Shown here: piece by piece, positions 7,031 through 16,289 of the stretch | Layout: each line of letters opens with the position of its first letter | How positions within the stretch are numbered: the stretch's first letter is position 1 | Source: JAYFRL01 sp034925905 | Lineage (GTDB): Bacteria; Bacillota; Clostridia; Lachnospirales; Anaerotignaceae | Length of the DNA stretch: 64,000 bases | NCBI GenBank assembly: GCA_034925905.1 | Contig: JAYFRL010000012.1 | Location: forward strand, 1 to 64,000 | Reading direction: 5' to 3' | Program-made: the position numbers and the translations under genes | The notes under the pieces: model-generated | The model's input: the letters and a program-made list of their open reading frames with translations, nothing else | What the model was told of the DNA's origin: nothing | Databases searched by the model: none

Positions 7031-8659
7031 ATGAGCATGTTTTGTTACCAGTGTCAAGAAACCGCAGGAGGAAAAGGCTGCACAATGCGCGGCGTATGCG
7101 GTAAAACCGAGGAGGTTGCAAGGCTTTTAGATCTTTTGATTTACACACTTAAGGGCATTTCGGAAATCGTAGTCAAGGAAAAGCTCGATACTAAAAAGCT
7201 TGACAATGCTAATCATGAAATGCTAAACAGCTTGTTTATGACAATAACCAACGCTAACTTTGATGATGGCTCTATTGAAAAGCAGATAACAAAGATGATT
7301 GATATCAGAGATGGCCTTAGAAAGTCTGTTGACGGCAGAGCTTTGCATGATGCGGCTACATTCGTTGTAACTTCCAGAGAATCTATGCTTGAAAAGGCTG
7401 CCTTAGTAGGCGTACTTTCAACTGCAAACGAGGATGTGCGTTCTCTCCGCGAGATGATTACATACGGGCTCAAAGGCATGGCGGCTTATACGGAGCATGC
7501 AAAAAATATCGGGAAAGAAAACCTTGATGTCAATGCCTTTATTTATGAAGCCTTGGCAGCCACGCTGGACGATTCGCTCTCGGCAGACGAGCTTGTGGCT
7601 TTAACTCTTAAAACGGGCGAATATGGCGTAAAAGCCATGGCGCTCCTTGACGAGGCAAACACATCCAGATTTGGCAATCCTGAAATTACGGAAGTAAGTA
7701 TTGGTGTAAGAAAAAATCCGGCAATCCTTATCTCAGGGCATGATTTAACCGACCTTGAACAGCTCCTTGAGCAGACAAAGGACACAGGAGTGGATGTCTA
7801 TACCCATAGCGAGATGCTTCCGGCGCATTATTACCCTGCTTTCAAAAAATATGAGAACTTCGCCGGAAACTATGGCAATGCATGGTGGAAGCAAATCGGA
7901 GAGTTTGAGTCCTTCCACGGCCCGATTTTGTTTACAACAAACTGTATTGTTCCGCCCAGGAGCGAAGAGGTCAGAAACAGAATTTTTACTACCGGTTCAA
8001 CCGGCTTCCCGGGGTGTAAGCATATTAAGCCTGATAAAAGCGGCAAAAAAGACTTTTCCGAAATCATTGCTCTTGCAAAAAAACTTCCTGTGCCTGAAGA
8101 AATCGAAACAGGAAGCATTATAGGCGGCTTTGCCCATAACCAGGTTATGGCCTTGGCGGATAAGATTGTGGAGGCTGTTAAATCGGGAGCTATCAGAAAA
8201 TTCTTTGTTATGGCCGGATGCGACGGGCGCATGAAGTCCAGAGAATATTATACGGAATTTGCCCAGAAGCTTCCAAAAGACACCGTGATTTTAACCGCGG
8301 GATGCGCAAAATACCGCTATAATAAGCTTAAACTCGGTGACATAGGCGGAATCCCCAGAGTTTTAGACGCAGGGCAGTGCAACGACTCTTATTCGCTTGC
8401 AGTTATTGCTCTTAAGCTTAAGGAAGTGTTCGGGCTTGATGATATAAATAAACTGCCGATCGTTTTTAATATCGCATGGTATGAACAGAAAGCCGTAATT
8501 GTTCTTCTTGCGCTCTTATATTTAGGGGTTAAAAATATTCATCTCGGGCCTACGCTTCCGGGCTTCCTTTCTCCTAATGTGGCAAAGGTTCTGATAGATA
8601 AATTCGGTATTGCAGGTATTGGTACTGTAGATGAGGATATTGAAATGTTTATGGTATAA
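7031..8659 (+). CDS. hcp: Hybrid cluster protein (hydroxylamine reductase / NO reductase)
   Basis: Cytoplasmic Fe-S enzyme that reduces hydroxylamine to ammonia in vitro and is linked to nitric oxide removal in anaerobes. The 542-aa product begins with the proximal cluster ligands C5-x2-C8-x8-C17-x5-C23, the spacing of the strict-anaerobe class I type. Hybrid-cluster regions follow, including TTNCIVPP, GSTGFPGC and the C-terminal GCAKYRYNK, GQCNDSYS and NIAWYEQKAV segments. The ATG is preceded by AGGAGG. It ends the stress operon and is followed by a strong terminator. Confidence 0.97.
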   Translation: MSMFCYQCQETAGGKGCTMRGVCGKTEEVARLLDLLIYTLKGISEIVVKEKLDTKKLDNANHEMLNSLFMTITNANFDDGSIEKQITKMIDIRDGLRKSVDGRALHDAATFVVTSRESMLEKAALVGVLSTANEDVRSLREMITYGLKGMAAYTEHAKNIGKENLDVNAFIYEALAATLDDSLSADELVALTLKTGEYGVKAMALLDEANTSRFGNPEITEVSIGVRKNPAILISGHDLTDLEQLLEQTKDTGVDVYTHSEMLPAHYYPAFKKYENFAGNYGNAWWKQIGEFESFHGPILFTTNCIVPPRSEEVRNRIFTTGSTGFPGCKHIKPDKSGKKDFSEIIALAKKLPVPEEIETGSIIGGFAHNQVMALADKIVEAVKSGAIRKFFVMAGCDGRMKSREYYTEFAQKLPKDTVILTAGCAKYRYNKLKLGDIGGIPRVLDAGQCNDSYSLAVIALKLKEVFGLDDINKLPIVFNIAWYEQKAVIVLLALLYLGVKNIHLGPTLPGFLSPNVAKVLIDKFGIAGIGTVDEDIEMFMV

Positions 8660-8670
8660 AAGATAGAACC

Positions 8671-8717
8671 CGTCCCGCCGGTATGGTATAATCATTCGAC
8701 GGGACGCTATTTTTTTT
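8671..8717 (+). terminator. Rho-independent terminator of the hcp operon, with a TATAAT in its loop
   Basis: The stem CGTCCCG (8671-8677) pairs with CGGGACG (8700-8706) and is followed by an 8-T run (8710-8717). The loop contains TGGTATAAT (8684-8692), an extended -10 element that could start the downstream HD-domain transcript near 8699. Confidence 0.8.
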
Positions 8718-8730
8718 AGGGGGGAAAGCT

Positions 8731-9225
8731 ATGGGCAAAATAGGGCAGGTAATAGATGCTATGATTAAGTATTACTCCGGCGACGCTCGGAGGATTAACC
8801 ATTTTTTAAAGGTTTACGGCTTTGCCAAGGCTATCGGTGAAATTGAGGGCATAGACACAAGAACGCAGCATATACTTGAGGTTGCAGCGTTAACCCATGA
8901 CATAGGAATTAAAAACAGTGAAAGAAAGTATAATAGCTCATCAGGCAGCTACCAGCAGATTGAAGGTCCGCCGGAAGCAAAAAAGCTGCTTACGGATTTG
9001 AATTTTGAGACGGATATAATAGACAGGGTATGCTGGCTTATTGAGCGTCATCATACCTATACGGATATTAAAGGGATGGATTATCAGATATTGGTTGAAG
9101 CGGATTTTCTTGTAAACGCTTATGAAGACAATATGTCCCGGGAATCAATCGGCAGCTTCAAAGAAAAAATTTTTGCTACAAAGCCGGGTAAAGAACTGTT
9201 AATGATGATATACGTGGCGGAGTAA
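8731..9225 (+). CDS. HD-domain metal-dependent phosphohydrolase
   Basis: A 164-aa single-domain HD protein. The metal-binding pattern is visible as an early His (RINHFLKVYGFA), the signature THDIG near 61-65, and ERHHTYTD near 107-114. Such proteins hydrolyse phosphate esters, often of nucleotides; the substrate cannot be told from sequence. It starts 14 bp after the hcp terminator with a GGGGGAAAG ribosome binding site, so it is probably transcribed separately from hcp. Confidence 0.85.
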   Translation: MGKIGQVIDAMIKYYSGDARRINHFLKVYGFAKAIGEIEGIDTRTQHILEVAALTHDIGIKNSERKYNSSSGSYQQIEGPPEAKKLLTDLNFETDIIDRVCWLIERHHTYTDIKGMDYQILVEADFLVNAYEDNMSRESIGSFKEKIFATKPGKELLMMIYVAE

Positions 9226-9437
9226 ATACATTATGCCGATTTATGTAAACATATAATAACTATTAGTATATGACGGGTTATATTCCAAAAAAGCAAAATA
9301 TATCTAAACTTGTAATTGTGGAAATTTAAGATATAAATTTTTATTATAAAAATGCCTGGACATAACATAAAATGAGCTGAATTTCAAGCCTTGTACTTTT
9401 TGCCTAATTGGTGTATTAAGTATTAGAGGTGATTTTT

Positions 9438-10352
9438 ATGGAGCAAAAAAGTATGACTGCGCTTATAAGTGCGTTTTCCAGGGCATATCATTCGCAAAGC
9501 AATGAAATTACAATTTTTGATGATAGCATGGCAAAATTGCTTTTATCAGAAGCGGAATATGCACAGATTGCAAAGAGCATGGCTAACGGGGTAAAGTTTT
9601 TCAACCCGTCATTTTCTGGTAATGAAGACGAGGCACTGCGCTGGATTGTAGATAACCAGCTTTCTCCGTCTCCTCTTGGCAGAGCGGCATATGCCGAAAA
9701 AATGCTTAAAAACGCAGTTAATATTGGCACAATGCAGTATTTAATTTTTGCAGCAGGGTATGATACCTTTGCCTGCCGCCAGCCAAGCTGGGCAAATAAG
9801 ATTCAAATTTTTGAGATAGACCATCCTTTAGTTATAAAGGATAAAATGGCAAGGCTTGAAAGGAATGATATACCAGCCACAGATAAAGTTCATTATGTTT
9901 CAGCAGATTTTACAAAAGACATGTGGCAAAAAGCATTGTTGGACGAACCTGCTTTTTGCCGGGACAAAGTCAGCTTTTGCAGCCTGCTTGGGTTATCCTA
10001 TTATCTTTCAAAGCAAGATTTTTCAGAAATGCTGTTAATTATTGGCGGGCTTCTTCCAAAGGGAAGCGCCTTGGTTTTTGACTATCCGGATCAGGACACT
10101 TATACTGATAAAGCCGGAGAAAGAACGAAAAAGCAATTGCTATTGGCCAAAGAAGCAAAAGAAAGCATGCTTGCCGGTTATTCATATAAAGATATTGAAA
10201 ACATACTTGAAAAAGCCGGATTTTTAATTTATGAGCATTTGGAGCCAGACGAAATAACAAGGCAATATTTTTATGAGTATAATGCATCAAATCCAAACCA
10301 TAAAATTATTGCATTTGACAATGTAAACTATTGCCTGGCGGTAAAAAAATAA
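9438..10352 (+). CDS. SAM-dependent methyltransferase, LCMT/TIGR00027-like
   Basis: A 304-aa class I methyltransferase. The SAM-binding motif I region reads IFAAGYDTFACR (near residue 100), followed by the acidic strand end FEIDHP and a motif IV-like VSFCSLLGLSYYL. The order resembles the leucine carboxyl methyltransferase / PPM1-like family common in bacteria, whose members often methylate small carboxylates or are uncharacterised. ATG 9438 is preferred over GTG 9429 because AGAGGTG is 6-7 nt upstream. The 203-bp gap before it shows no clear promoter. It is convergent with the large HTH gene. Confidence 0.82.
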   Translation: MEQKSMTALISAFSRAYHSQSNEITIFDDSMAKLLLSEAEYAQIAKSMANGVKFFNPSFSGNEDEALRWIVDNQLSPSPLGRAAYAEKMLKNAVNIGTMQYLIFAAGYDTFACRQPSWANKIQIFEIDHPLVIKDKMARLERNDIPATDKVHYVSADFTKDMWQKALLDEPAFCRDKVSFCSLLGLSYYLSKQDFSEMLLIIGGLLPKGSALVFDYPDQDTYTDKAGERTKKQLLLAKEAKESMLAGYSYKDIENILEKAGFLIYEHLEPDEITRQYFYEYNASNPNHKIIAFDNVNYCLAVKK

Positions 10353-10453
10353 AAAAAAATCAACCTTCTGGTTTGTTTAATTAATATTGTGCCTTGGCAC
10401 GGATTTTAAATTTAACAACAAAAAATCAAAACAGATTTAAGCCTTCTAATTAA

Positions 10454-10498
10454 GTTAATAAAACGTCCGGCGGATATTTCGCCGGACGTTTTATTAAC
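10454..10498. terminator. Bidirectional terminator between convergent genes
   Basis: A perfect 19-bp inverted repeat (10454-10472 with 10480-10498) has a 7-nt loop and a GC-rich core. It is flanked by A-runs on one side and T-runs on the other, so it works in both directions for the methyltransferase (+) and HTH gene (-). Confidence 0.9.
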
Positions 10499-10558
10499 TA
10501 GAAAACATATAAAGCCGGGCAAATGGCTAAGTGCTTTATTTTTAGAAATTAAAACGTG

Positions 10559-12055
10559 TTACAGATTTTGTTTTTCTAAGGAATTAAGGAAGCCCTGTAT
10601 TTGCTGTTGGCTTTTTTTGTTATCCGTTTTTCTGCTTTGTTCTTTAGATAAATATTGGTCAAAAGCTGAAGTCATGCCAGGTTCATTAAAGGCAAATATC
10701 GTAGACAGTGCTTCCTGAGCTATAATTACGCCAGAACCTTCTTTGCAGTATACAAGCATGTCGTTCATCAGGTCTTTGGTTACATGAATATTGTAATTTT
10801 CGTATTTTTGAGAAAAGAGCAAAGCGTTTTTCAAGTGCGCCTTATATTCTTCGCAGGTATAAAATGTTTTTTCAAGGTCTGAGAATTTTGTTAACGGCAT
10901 AACTATTTTACCGTCTATTACTTCTTGCACATTAGGCAAGCGGATTAATTCGGTTATGGTAAAGTTTTTAATGCTTTTCTCAAAAGAACGAAAACTTTCG
11001 CCTCTAAGATGCATAAGCTTTTCTGCCTTACTGCGGTGGTTTAGGTTTTTGGCTACCCATTCGGGCATAGTAAACAACGAAAGGGCTTTGTGCATTAAGG
11101 TCGCATTCCCGCTTGCAGCCTCCATTTCCAAATATAATTTCCAAAAATGAGTACCGGAGCCGGTTTTAAATATTTGCATAAGCGGGCGGCAAAGGATGAA
11201 ATAATCCAAAAATTCTTTTTCCAAAGCCTCTACTGCCGTTTGGTTGTTTATATATAAGCTTAGGTTGTTTTCAGTGTGACCTTTCACAGAGGAAGAGAGA
11301 ACGGCGGTAAGGGATGTGGCAACAAACAGCGTTTTTTGGAATAAGCCGTCGCGCAGCCTTGGATAATAGTATGGCTCCACCATTCCTGTCATATATATGG
11401 GGATCCATTTGTCAAGAGCCTCGATCATTTCACCTAAAGAGCGGTTTATTGTGTGAATAATCTTAATGCGGTTTCCTTTCTCTATTACTTGATAAAGCAA
11501 GGAAGACCACATTTTTACAAAATTACTGTCTTCATACATCCAGCTCATGTTTTCATCTGAAAAAAGAAGCAATGTCCGGGGAGCGGGAGCATTAATAACA
11601 GTATTTAAAAAACCGATTACAGCTTGGCGTTTACCTTCATTACCATAATTATATATAGGAACAGACAGGTTTTTTTCTTCTGTTTTTGGAAAGGCAGAAA
11701 AATTGTTTTGCAAGCTTAAGTATGACATTTTGCTAAGAAATTTTTCCACAGCCGCGTTTTTTGTGTCTGAGGAAGACAAGTAACCGAAAATAAGCTCGGC
11801 TGCCCAAGCTATGTCGTCCGGCCATTCTTTCCCCGGACAGATTTCATCTGACGCAGCTTTTTTTTGATAGCCATCTTTAATTTTTTTTGCAAAATACAAA
11901 CATGCCGGGTCTAAAAAATTTTGATGCTTTGGAAGTTCTCGTTTGCCTGAGCGCAAACGGCTTATAGTGGAAGGATCCACATGTATGGCCATTCCAAGAA
12001 CGCTGTTTTTTGTATTTGTCAGCTGCATTAAAAAATTTAGTTTCTGAGAAAACAT
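10559..12055 (-). CDS. Large protein with N-terminal XRE-like helix-turn-helix and unknown C-terminal region
   Basis: The product is 498 aa from ATG 12055, chosen because GGGGG lies about 7 nt upstream; the ATG at 12070 has its Shine-Dalgarno too close. Residues about 5-55 look like a Cro/CI helix-turn-helix (VLGMAIHVDPSTISRLRSGKR), the rest of the motif being degenerate. The remaining 440 residues are mixed alpha/beta with no domain I recognise; no membrane segment or catalytic motif stands out. Similar long HTH proteins occur in Clostridia as uncharacterised regulators. It is convergent with the methyltransferase and divergent from a small orphan ORF. Confidence 0.75.
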   Translation of the reverse strand: MFSQKLNFLMQLTNTKNSVLGMAIHVDPSTISRLRSGKRELPKHQNFLDPACLYFAKKIKDGYQKKAASDEICPGKEWPDDIAWAAELIFGYLSSSDTKNAAVEKFLSKMSYLSLQNNFSAFPKTEEKNLSVPIYNYGNEGKRQAVIGFLNTVINAPAPRTLLLFSDENMSWMYEDSNFVKMWSSLLYQVIEKGNRIKIIHTINRSLGEMIEALDKWIPIYMTGMVEPYYYPRLRDGLFQKTLFVATSLTAVLSSSVKGHTENNLSLYINNQTAVEALEKEFLDYFILCRPLMQIFKTGSGTHFWKLYLEMEAASGNATLMHKALSLFTMPEWVAKNLNHRSKAEKLMHLRGESFRSFEKSIKNFTITELIRLPNVQEVIDGKIVMPLTKFSDLEKTFYTCEEYKAHLKNALLFSQKYENYNIHVTKDLMNDMLVYCKEGSGVIIAQEALSTIFAFNEPGMTSAFDQYLSKEQSRKTDNKKSQQQIQGFLNSLEKQNL

Positions 12056-12117
12056 AAATTTTACCCCCATTCCTTAATAAAATTTTAGCATATAAAACCA
12101 TTGTACACAAGCTGCTT

Positions 12118-12528
12118 TTGCCATGTGTCATGGCAGATTTGTCAATGCTAAAATGTTTTGCCCTGTTAATGCAATCTGCCTGTATGCTGATGTTTGAAAT
12201 GCCACATGATTATTATTTTGAGGGATTTGAATCTTATGCCGTTGATGCTGCAATTAAATACTGTGTAATATCTCCGTTTACGGGTGTGTATTTAAACCAT
12301 ACTGCCGCTTTTGCCGGATGTCGGCTGAAGGGGAGCAAAGATGTAGGCACATCCGGCTTATGTCTGTGTATGCCCGGAAAATATTTATATCATGGTTATA
12401 TGGGCGCGGCAACCACTGGCCCAGGCAAATTCGGACTTGCTATTTATGACGAAGGCAGACCCAATTTCGGATATTACGATTTTTCGGACAATATGCTTGC
12501 ATTGATACCTGTTGGGAGTTATGGATAA
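12118..12528 (+). CDS. Hypothetical ORF, possibly a gene remnant
   Basis: An open frame of up to 136 codons. Internal ATGs near 12187-12193 give a more plausible protein of about 113 residues. The middle (SPFTGVYLNHTAAFAGCRLKG) and end (GPGKFGLAIYDEGRPNFGYY) are glycine- and aromatic-rich and look beta-structured. No Shine-Dalgarno precedes any start and the first 20 codons are unconvincing. It may be a truncated 3' fragment of a larger gene or a non-coding frame. I do not recognise the family. Confidence 0.35.
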   Translation: MPCVMADLSMLKCFALLMQSACMLMFEMPHDYYFEGFESYAVDAAIKYCVISPFTGVYLNHTAAFAGCRLKGSKDVGTSGLCLCMPGKYLYHGYMGAATTGPGKFGLAIYDEGRPNFGYYDFSDNMLALIPVGSYG

Positions 12529-12864
12529 ATGCAGTTAAGGCGGGTATTTTTATTCTGTAATAGGAAAGGCAAAATTTTTTAATATAGCCTTTTAATAGTT
12601 GTAGAAATTAAGCTGATTTTTTGTCTGGTGTTTGCCATTAAGCACTGAAAAATTTATTTGCAGGGGAAATTTCAAACAACTTATCCTAATTGTTTTATAT
12701 TTATTTTAATTATTGTCGTTTAAAATAAACATAATAAGTGATTGATTTTAGGGTTCTTAAGTAATAAACTTAAATATGGAAACATTTGCTTTATTTAATT
12801 CTTAATGCTAGAATACAAATATTGATTTTAAAGCTAAAATACCTCTTGAAGGGAGCTTCTGTTT
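12529..12864 (+). promoter_or_regulatory. AT-rich upstream region of glutamine synthetase with a sigma-A promoter
   Basis: A 336-bp gene-free stretch. TTGCTT (12786-12791) and TAGAAT (12809-12814) are exactly 17 bp apart, placing transcription start near 12821, about 44 nt before the ATG. The rest is AT-rich with no recognisable riboswitch or small gene. A short TTTAAGTAATAAACTTAAA-like inverted repeat near 12758-12776 lies just upstream of the -35 and could be a regulator site. Confidence 0.5.
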
Positions 12865-14970
12865 ATGGAAGGGAACACAACTATAAGTGACGTTTATGGT
12901 ATAAATGTATTTAATGATGCTTTAATGCGCCAAAGGCTACCCAAAAAGATATATATTGAATTTAAGAAAACAATTGAATCAGGCGAGTCCTTAAAAGCTG
13001 AAGTTGCTGAAGTTGTGGCAAATGCAATGAAAGATTGGGCAATAGAAAAAGGAGCCACTCATTATACGCATTGGTTTCAGCCGATGACAAATATAACTGC
13101 TGAAAAGCATGAGGCCTTTTTAAATATAGCTGACGGCAAAGCCATAATGGAGTTCTCGGGTAAAGAGCTTATAAAAGGTGAGCCGGATGCTTCTTCTCTG
13201 CCGTCGGGAGGGTTGAGGGCAACATTTGAAGCCAGAGGCTATACGGCATGGGACTGCACTTCGCCCGCATTTTTGAGGGAGGACGCTTCAGGCGTAATCT
13301 TATGTATACCTACGGTTTTTTGTTCTTATACGGGCGAGGCTCTTGATAAAAAAACACCTCTTTTAAGATCCAACGAGGCAATAAACATTCAGGCTATGAG
13401 GATTTTGAAGCTCTTTGGGAATACAGCCTCAAAAAATATTGTGACAAGCGTGGGCGCTGAGCAGGAATATTTTTTAATAAACCAGTCTCTTTATAGGCAA
13501 AGGAAAGACTTGATTTTCACGGGAAGAACTCTTTTTGGCGCGAAACCGCCTAAGGGTCAGGAGCTGGACGACCATTATTTTGGTGCGGTAAACGAAAGGG
13601 TAGCTTGTTTTATGAAAGAACTTAACGAAGTTCTTTGGAAGCTTGGCATTTCTGCCAAAACCCAGCATAACGAAACAGCCCCCGCTCAATATGAGATTGC
13701 CCCGATATATGAAAACACAAACATAGCAACCGACCATAACCAGATAATAATGGAAGCGTTAAAAAGGGTTGCAGGTCATCATGGCTTTGCATGTTTGCTG
13801 CATGAAAAGCCATTTTCAGGCATTAACGGCTCGGGCAAGCATAACAATTGGTCGCTTGCGACGGATGACGGCAAAAATCTTTTAGACCCGGGCAAAACTC
13901 CGCATGAAAACGCACAGTTTCTTTTGTTCCTTCTTGCAGTTGTAAAGGCTGTTGATGATAACAACGAAATGCTACGTCTTTCGGCTTGCAATCCGGGGAA
14001 CGAGCACCGCCTTGGCTCAAACGAAGCCCCTCCGGCCATAATTTCGATTTTCCTTGGCGACCAGCTTGAGGATATTTTAGATCAAATAGAGAAAGGCGAT
14101 CTCACAAGAAGCAAGCAAGGCGAAAACATGACAATAGGCGTAAGCACATTGCCGGTGCTTAAAAAAGATGTTACAGACAGAAACCGGACTTCCCCATTTG
14201 CTTTTACAGGCAATAAATTTGAATTTAGAATGGTTCCTTCCTCGGCCTCAATTTCAGGTCCAAATTTTGTTTTAAACACAATAGTTGCGGACGTTCTTTG
14301 CCAGTTTGCGGACGAGCTTGAAGGTGCTGAAAATTTCACGGAAACTTTAAACAGCCTTATAAAGCGTACTGTTAAAGAGCATAGGAAAATAATATTCAAC
14401 GGCAACGGATACTCTGAAGAATGGGAAAAAGAAGCTCAAAGGCGTGGGCTTAGCAACCTTAAATCGCTTGTGGATGCCGTTCCTTATTATACAACCGAAA
14501 AAACGCTTAAAATGTTTAAAAAATTTAATGTGCTCACGGAAACAGAAGCTTTTTCACGCGCTGAAATTAAATATGATTCTTATATAAAACAACTTAACAT
14601 AGAGGCAAGAACCATGATAGATATGGCATCTAAAGACATACGCCCGGCAGTTATAAGGTATGCCGGAGACGTTGCTTCGGCTCTTAATTCTGTTAAAGAA
14701 GCCGGATTTGACTCTTCCGGGCATAAAGACCTTCTCTTAAACCTGCTCACTGAGCTTAAAAAGTTTGACGAAGGGTTTAATGAGCTTAAAAATAATTTGG
14801 ATAAAGCTTTGCAGATGCAGTGTAAAACAGGTGAAAAGGCGCGTTATTATAAAGATTTTATAGTTCCTGCGATGGATAAATTAAGAGAGCCTGCGGATAA
14901 GCTTGAAATGCTTGTCGACGGGAAATATTGGCCGTTTCCTACATATGGAGAGCTTTTGTTCAGTATTTGA
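12865..14970 (+). CDS. glnN: Glutamine synthetase type III
   Basis: ATP-dependent ligation of ammonia to glutamate, the main nitrogen assimilation step. The 701-aa length is typical of the GSIII class, far longer than the 440-470 aa of GSI. Visible GSIII landmarks are the N-terminal THYTHWFQPMT, the active-site GAEQEYFLI, the metal/glutamate-binding HNETAPAQYEIAP and NGSGKHNNWS, and the C-terminal FRMVPSSAS. The ribosome binding site is GAAGGGAG. It stands alone with its own promoter, and no glnR or PII gene is adjacent. Confidence 0.96.
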   Translation: MEGNTTISDVYGINVFNDALMRQRLPKKIYIEFKKTIESGESLKAEVAEVVANAMKDWAIEKGATHYTHWFQPMTNITAEKHEAFLNIADGKAIMEFSGKELIKGEPDASSLPSGGLRATFEARGYTAWDCTSPAFLREDASGVILCIPTVFCSYTGEALDKKTPLLRSNEAINIQAMRILKLFGNTASKNIVTSVGAEQEYFLINQSLYRQRKDLIFTGRTLFGAKPPKGQELDDHYFGAVNERVACFMKELNEVLWKLGISAKTQHNETAPAQYEIAPIYENTNIATDHNQIIMEALKRVAGHHGFACLLHEKPFSGINGSGKHNNWSLATDDGKNLLDPGKTPHENAQFLLFLLAVVKAVDDNNEMLRLSACNPGNEHRLGSNEAPPAIISIFLGDQLEDILDQIEKGDLTRSKQGENMTIGVSTLPVLKKDVTDRNRTSPFAFTGNKFEFRMVPSSASISGPNFVLNTIVADVLCQFADELEGAENFTETLNSLIKRTVKEHRKIIFNGNGYSEEWEKEAQRRGLSNLKSLVDAVPYYTTEKTLKMFKKFNVLTETEAFSRAEIKYDSYIKQLNIEARTMIDMASKDIRPAVIRYAGDVASALNSVKEAGFDSSGHKDLLLNLLTELKKFDEGFNELKNNLDKALQMQCKTGEKARYYKDFIVPAMDKLREPADKLEMLVDGKYWPFPTYGELLFSI

Positions 14971-15080
14971 GTAAACGCCAGCCTTTAATGGGGTTAATTT
15001 TTATGTTGCCGGACATAAATGTAATTTTAATGGTAATTAATATTAATAAATTTAAGATATTTTAAAAGGAGATTTTAAAA

Positions 15081-16277
15081 ATGCTTAACAAAAAAAATAT
15101 TGATGACTTAAACGTAAAAGGTAAACGCGTGTTGTTAAGATGCGATTTTAACGTGCCGGTTAAAGACGGGGAAATCACGGATAAAAGCAGGATAATAGCA
15201 TCAATGCCTACTATAAAAGCGCTTATTAAAAGGGGCGCTAAGCTTATACTTTGTTCGCATATGGGTAAGCCAAAGGGCGAAGTTGTTCCTTTTCTTTCGC
15301 TTAAAATTGTTGCGGATGAGCTTTCAAAAGAGCTTGGCAAAGAGGTTGTTTTTGCTGATGACGACAATGTTGTAGGAGAAAAAGCCAAGGCTGCAGCTAA
15401 ATCTATGAAAGAAGGGGATGTTCTTCTTCTTCAGAATACACGCTACAGGGCAGAGGAAACAAAAAACGGTGAAACTTTTTCAAAGGAGCTAGCCTCCCTT
15501 GCAGATATATATGTGAATGATGCTTTTGGTTCAAGCCATAGGGCTCATTCTTCAACAGTTGGCGTGGCAGCGTTTGTTAAAGAAACGGCTGTTGGCTATC
15601 TTATGGAAAAAGAAATAGAATACCTTGGCAATGCGGTTGACTCACCAAAAAGGCCTTTTGCCGCAATATTAGGCGGCGCGAAGGTTTCGGATAAAATCAA
15701 TGTTATAAACAATCTGCTTGATAAGGTGGATTTAATCCTTATCGGAGGAGGCATGGCCTATACGTTTATAGCAGCCGAAGGTTATAATGTCGGCAATTCA
15801 ATTCTTGAAGCGGACAAAATAGATTTTGCCCGGGAAATGATGGAAAAGGCAAAGCAAAAAGGCGTTAAATTCCTTATCCCGGTTGATACTGTTATAGCTA
15901 AGGAATTTAAAAATGATACGGAATTTAAAACTGTTTCTGTGGACGGCATTCCGGATGGATGGCAGGGTCTTGACATAGGAGAAAAAACAATTGAAATTTT
16001 TAAAGATGCTTTAAAAGATGTAAAAACTGTTGTTTGGAACGGACCTATGGGTGTTTTTGAAATGGATAGCTTTGCAAAAGGTACTTTTGAGATAGCCAAA
16101 GTCCTTTCCGAGCTTGACGCCGTAACCATTATAGGCGGAGGCGATTCCGCGGCTGCGGTTAACAAACTTGGCTTTGGAGACAAAATGAGCCATATTTCAA
16201 CAGGCGGCGGAGCAAGCCTTGAATTTCTTGAAGGCAAAGAGCTTCCCGGAGTTGAGGCTATTCAATCAAGGGGTTAA
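15081..16277 (+). CDS. pgk: Phosphoglycerate kinase
   Basis: Converts 1,3-bisphosphoglycerate and ADP to 3-phosphoglycerate and ATP in cytoplasmic glycolysis. The 398-aa product has the N-terminal substrate motif LLRCDFNVPVKDG, the basic patch around RYRAEET, AILGGAKVSDKI at the hinge, the nucleotide-binding WNGPMGVFE and the terminal GGGDSAAA and STGGGASLE. AAAGGAG precedes the ATG. It leads the run pgk-tpiA-gpmI-eno. The usual upstream neighbour gap is absent from the window. Confidence 0.98.
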   Translation: MLNKKNIDDLNVKGKRVLLRCDFNVPVKDGEITDKSRIIASMPTIKALIKRGAKLILCSHMGKPKGEVVPFLSLKIVADELSKELGKEVVFADDDNVVGEKAKAAAKSMKEGDVLLLQNTRYRAEETKNGETFSKELASLADIYVNDAFGSSHRAHSSTVGVAAFVKETAVGYLMEKEIEYLGNAVDSPKRPFAAILGGAKVSDKINVINNLLDKVDLILIGGGMAYTFIAAEGYNVGNSILEADKIDFAREMMEKAKQKGVKFLIPVDTVIAKEFKNDTEFKTVSVDGIPDGWQGLDIGEKTIEIFKDALKDVKTVVWNGPMGVFEMDSFAKGTFEIAKVLSELDAVTIIGGGDSAAAVNKLGFGDKMSHISTGGGASLEFLEGKELPGVEAIQSRG

Positions 16278-16289
16278 AAGGAGACTATT

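Noticed and set aside
10454..10498. Insertion-sequence terminal repeat
   Set aside because: The inverted repeat lies between convergent genes with A/T flanks and no transposase; a bidirectional terminator explains it.
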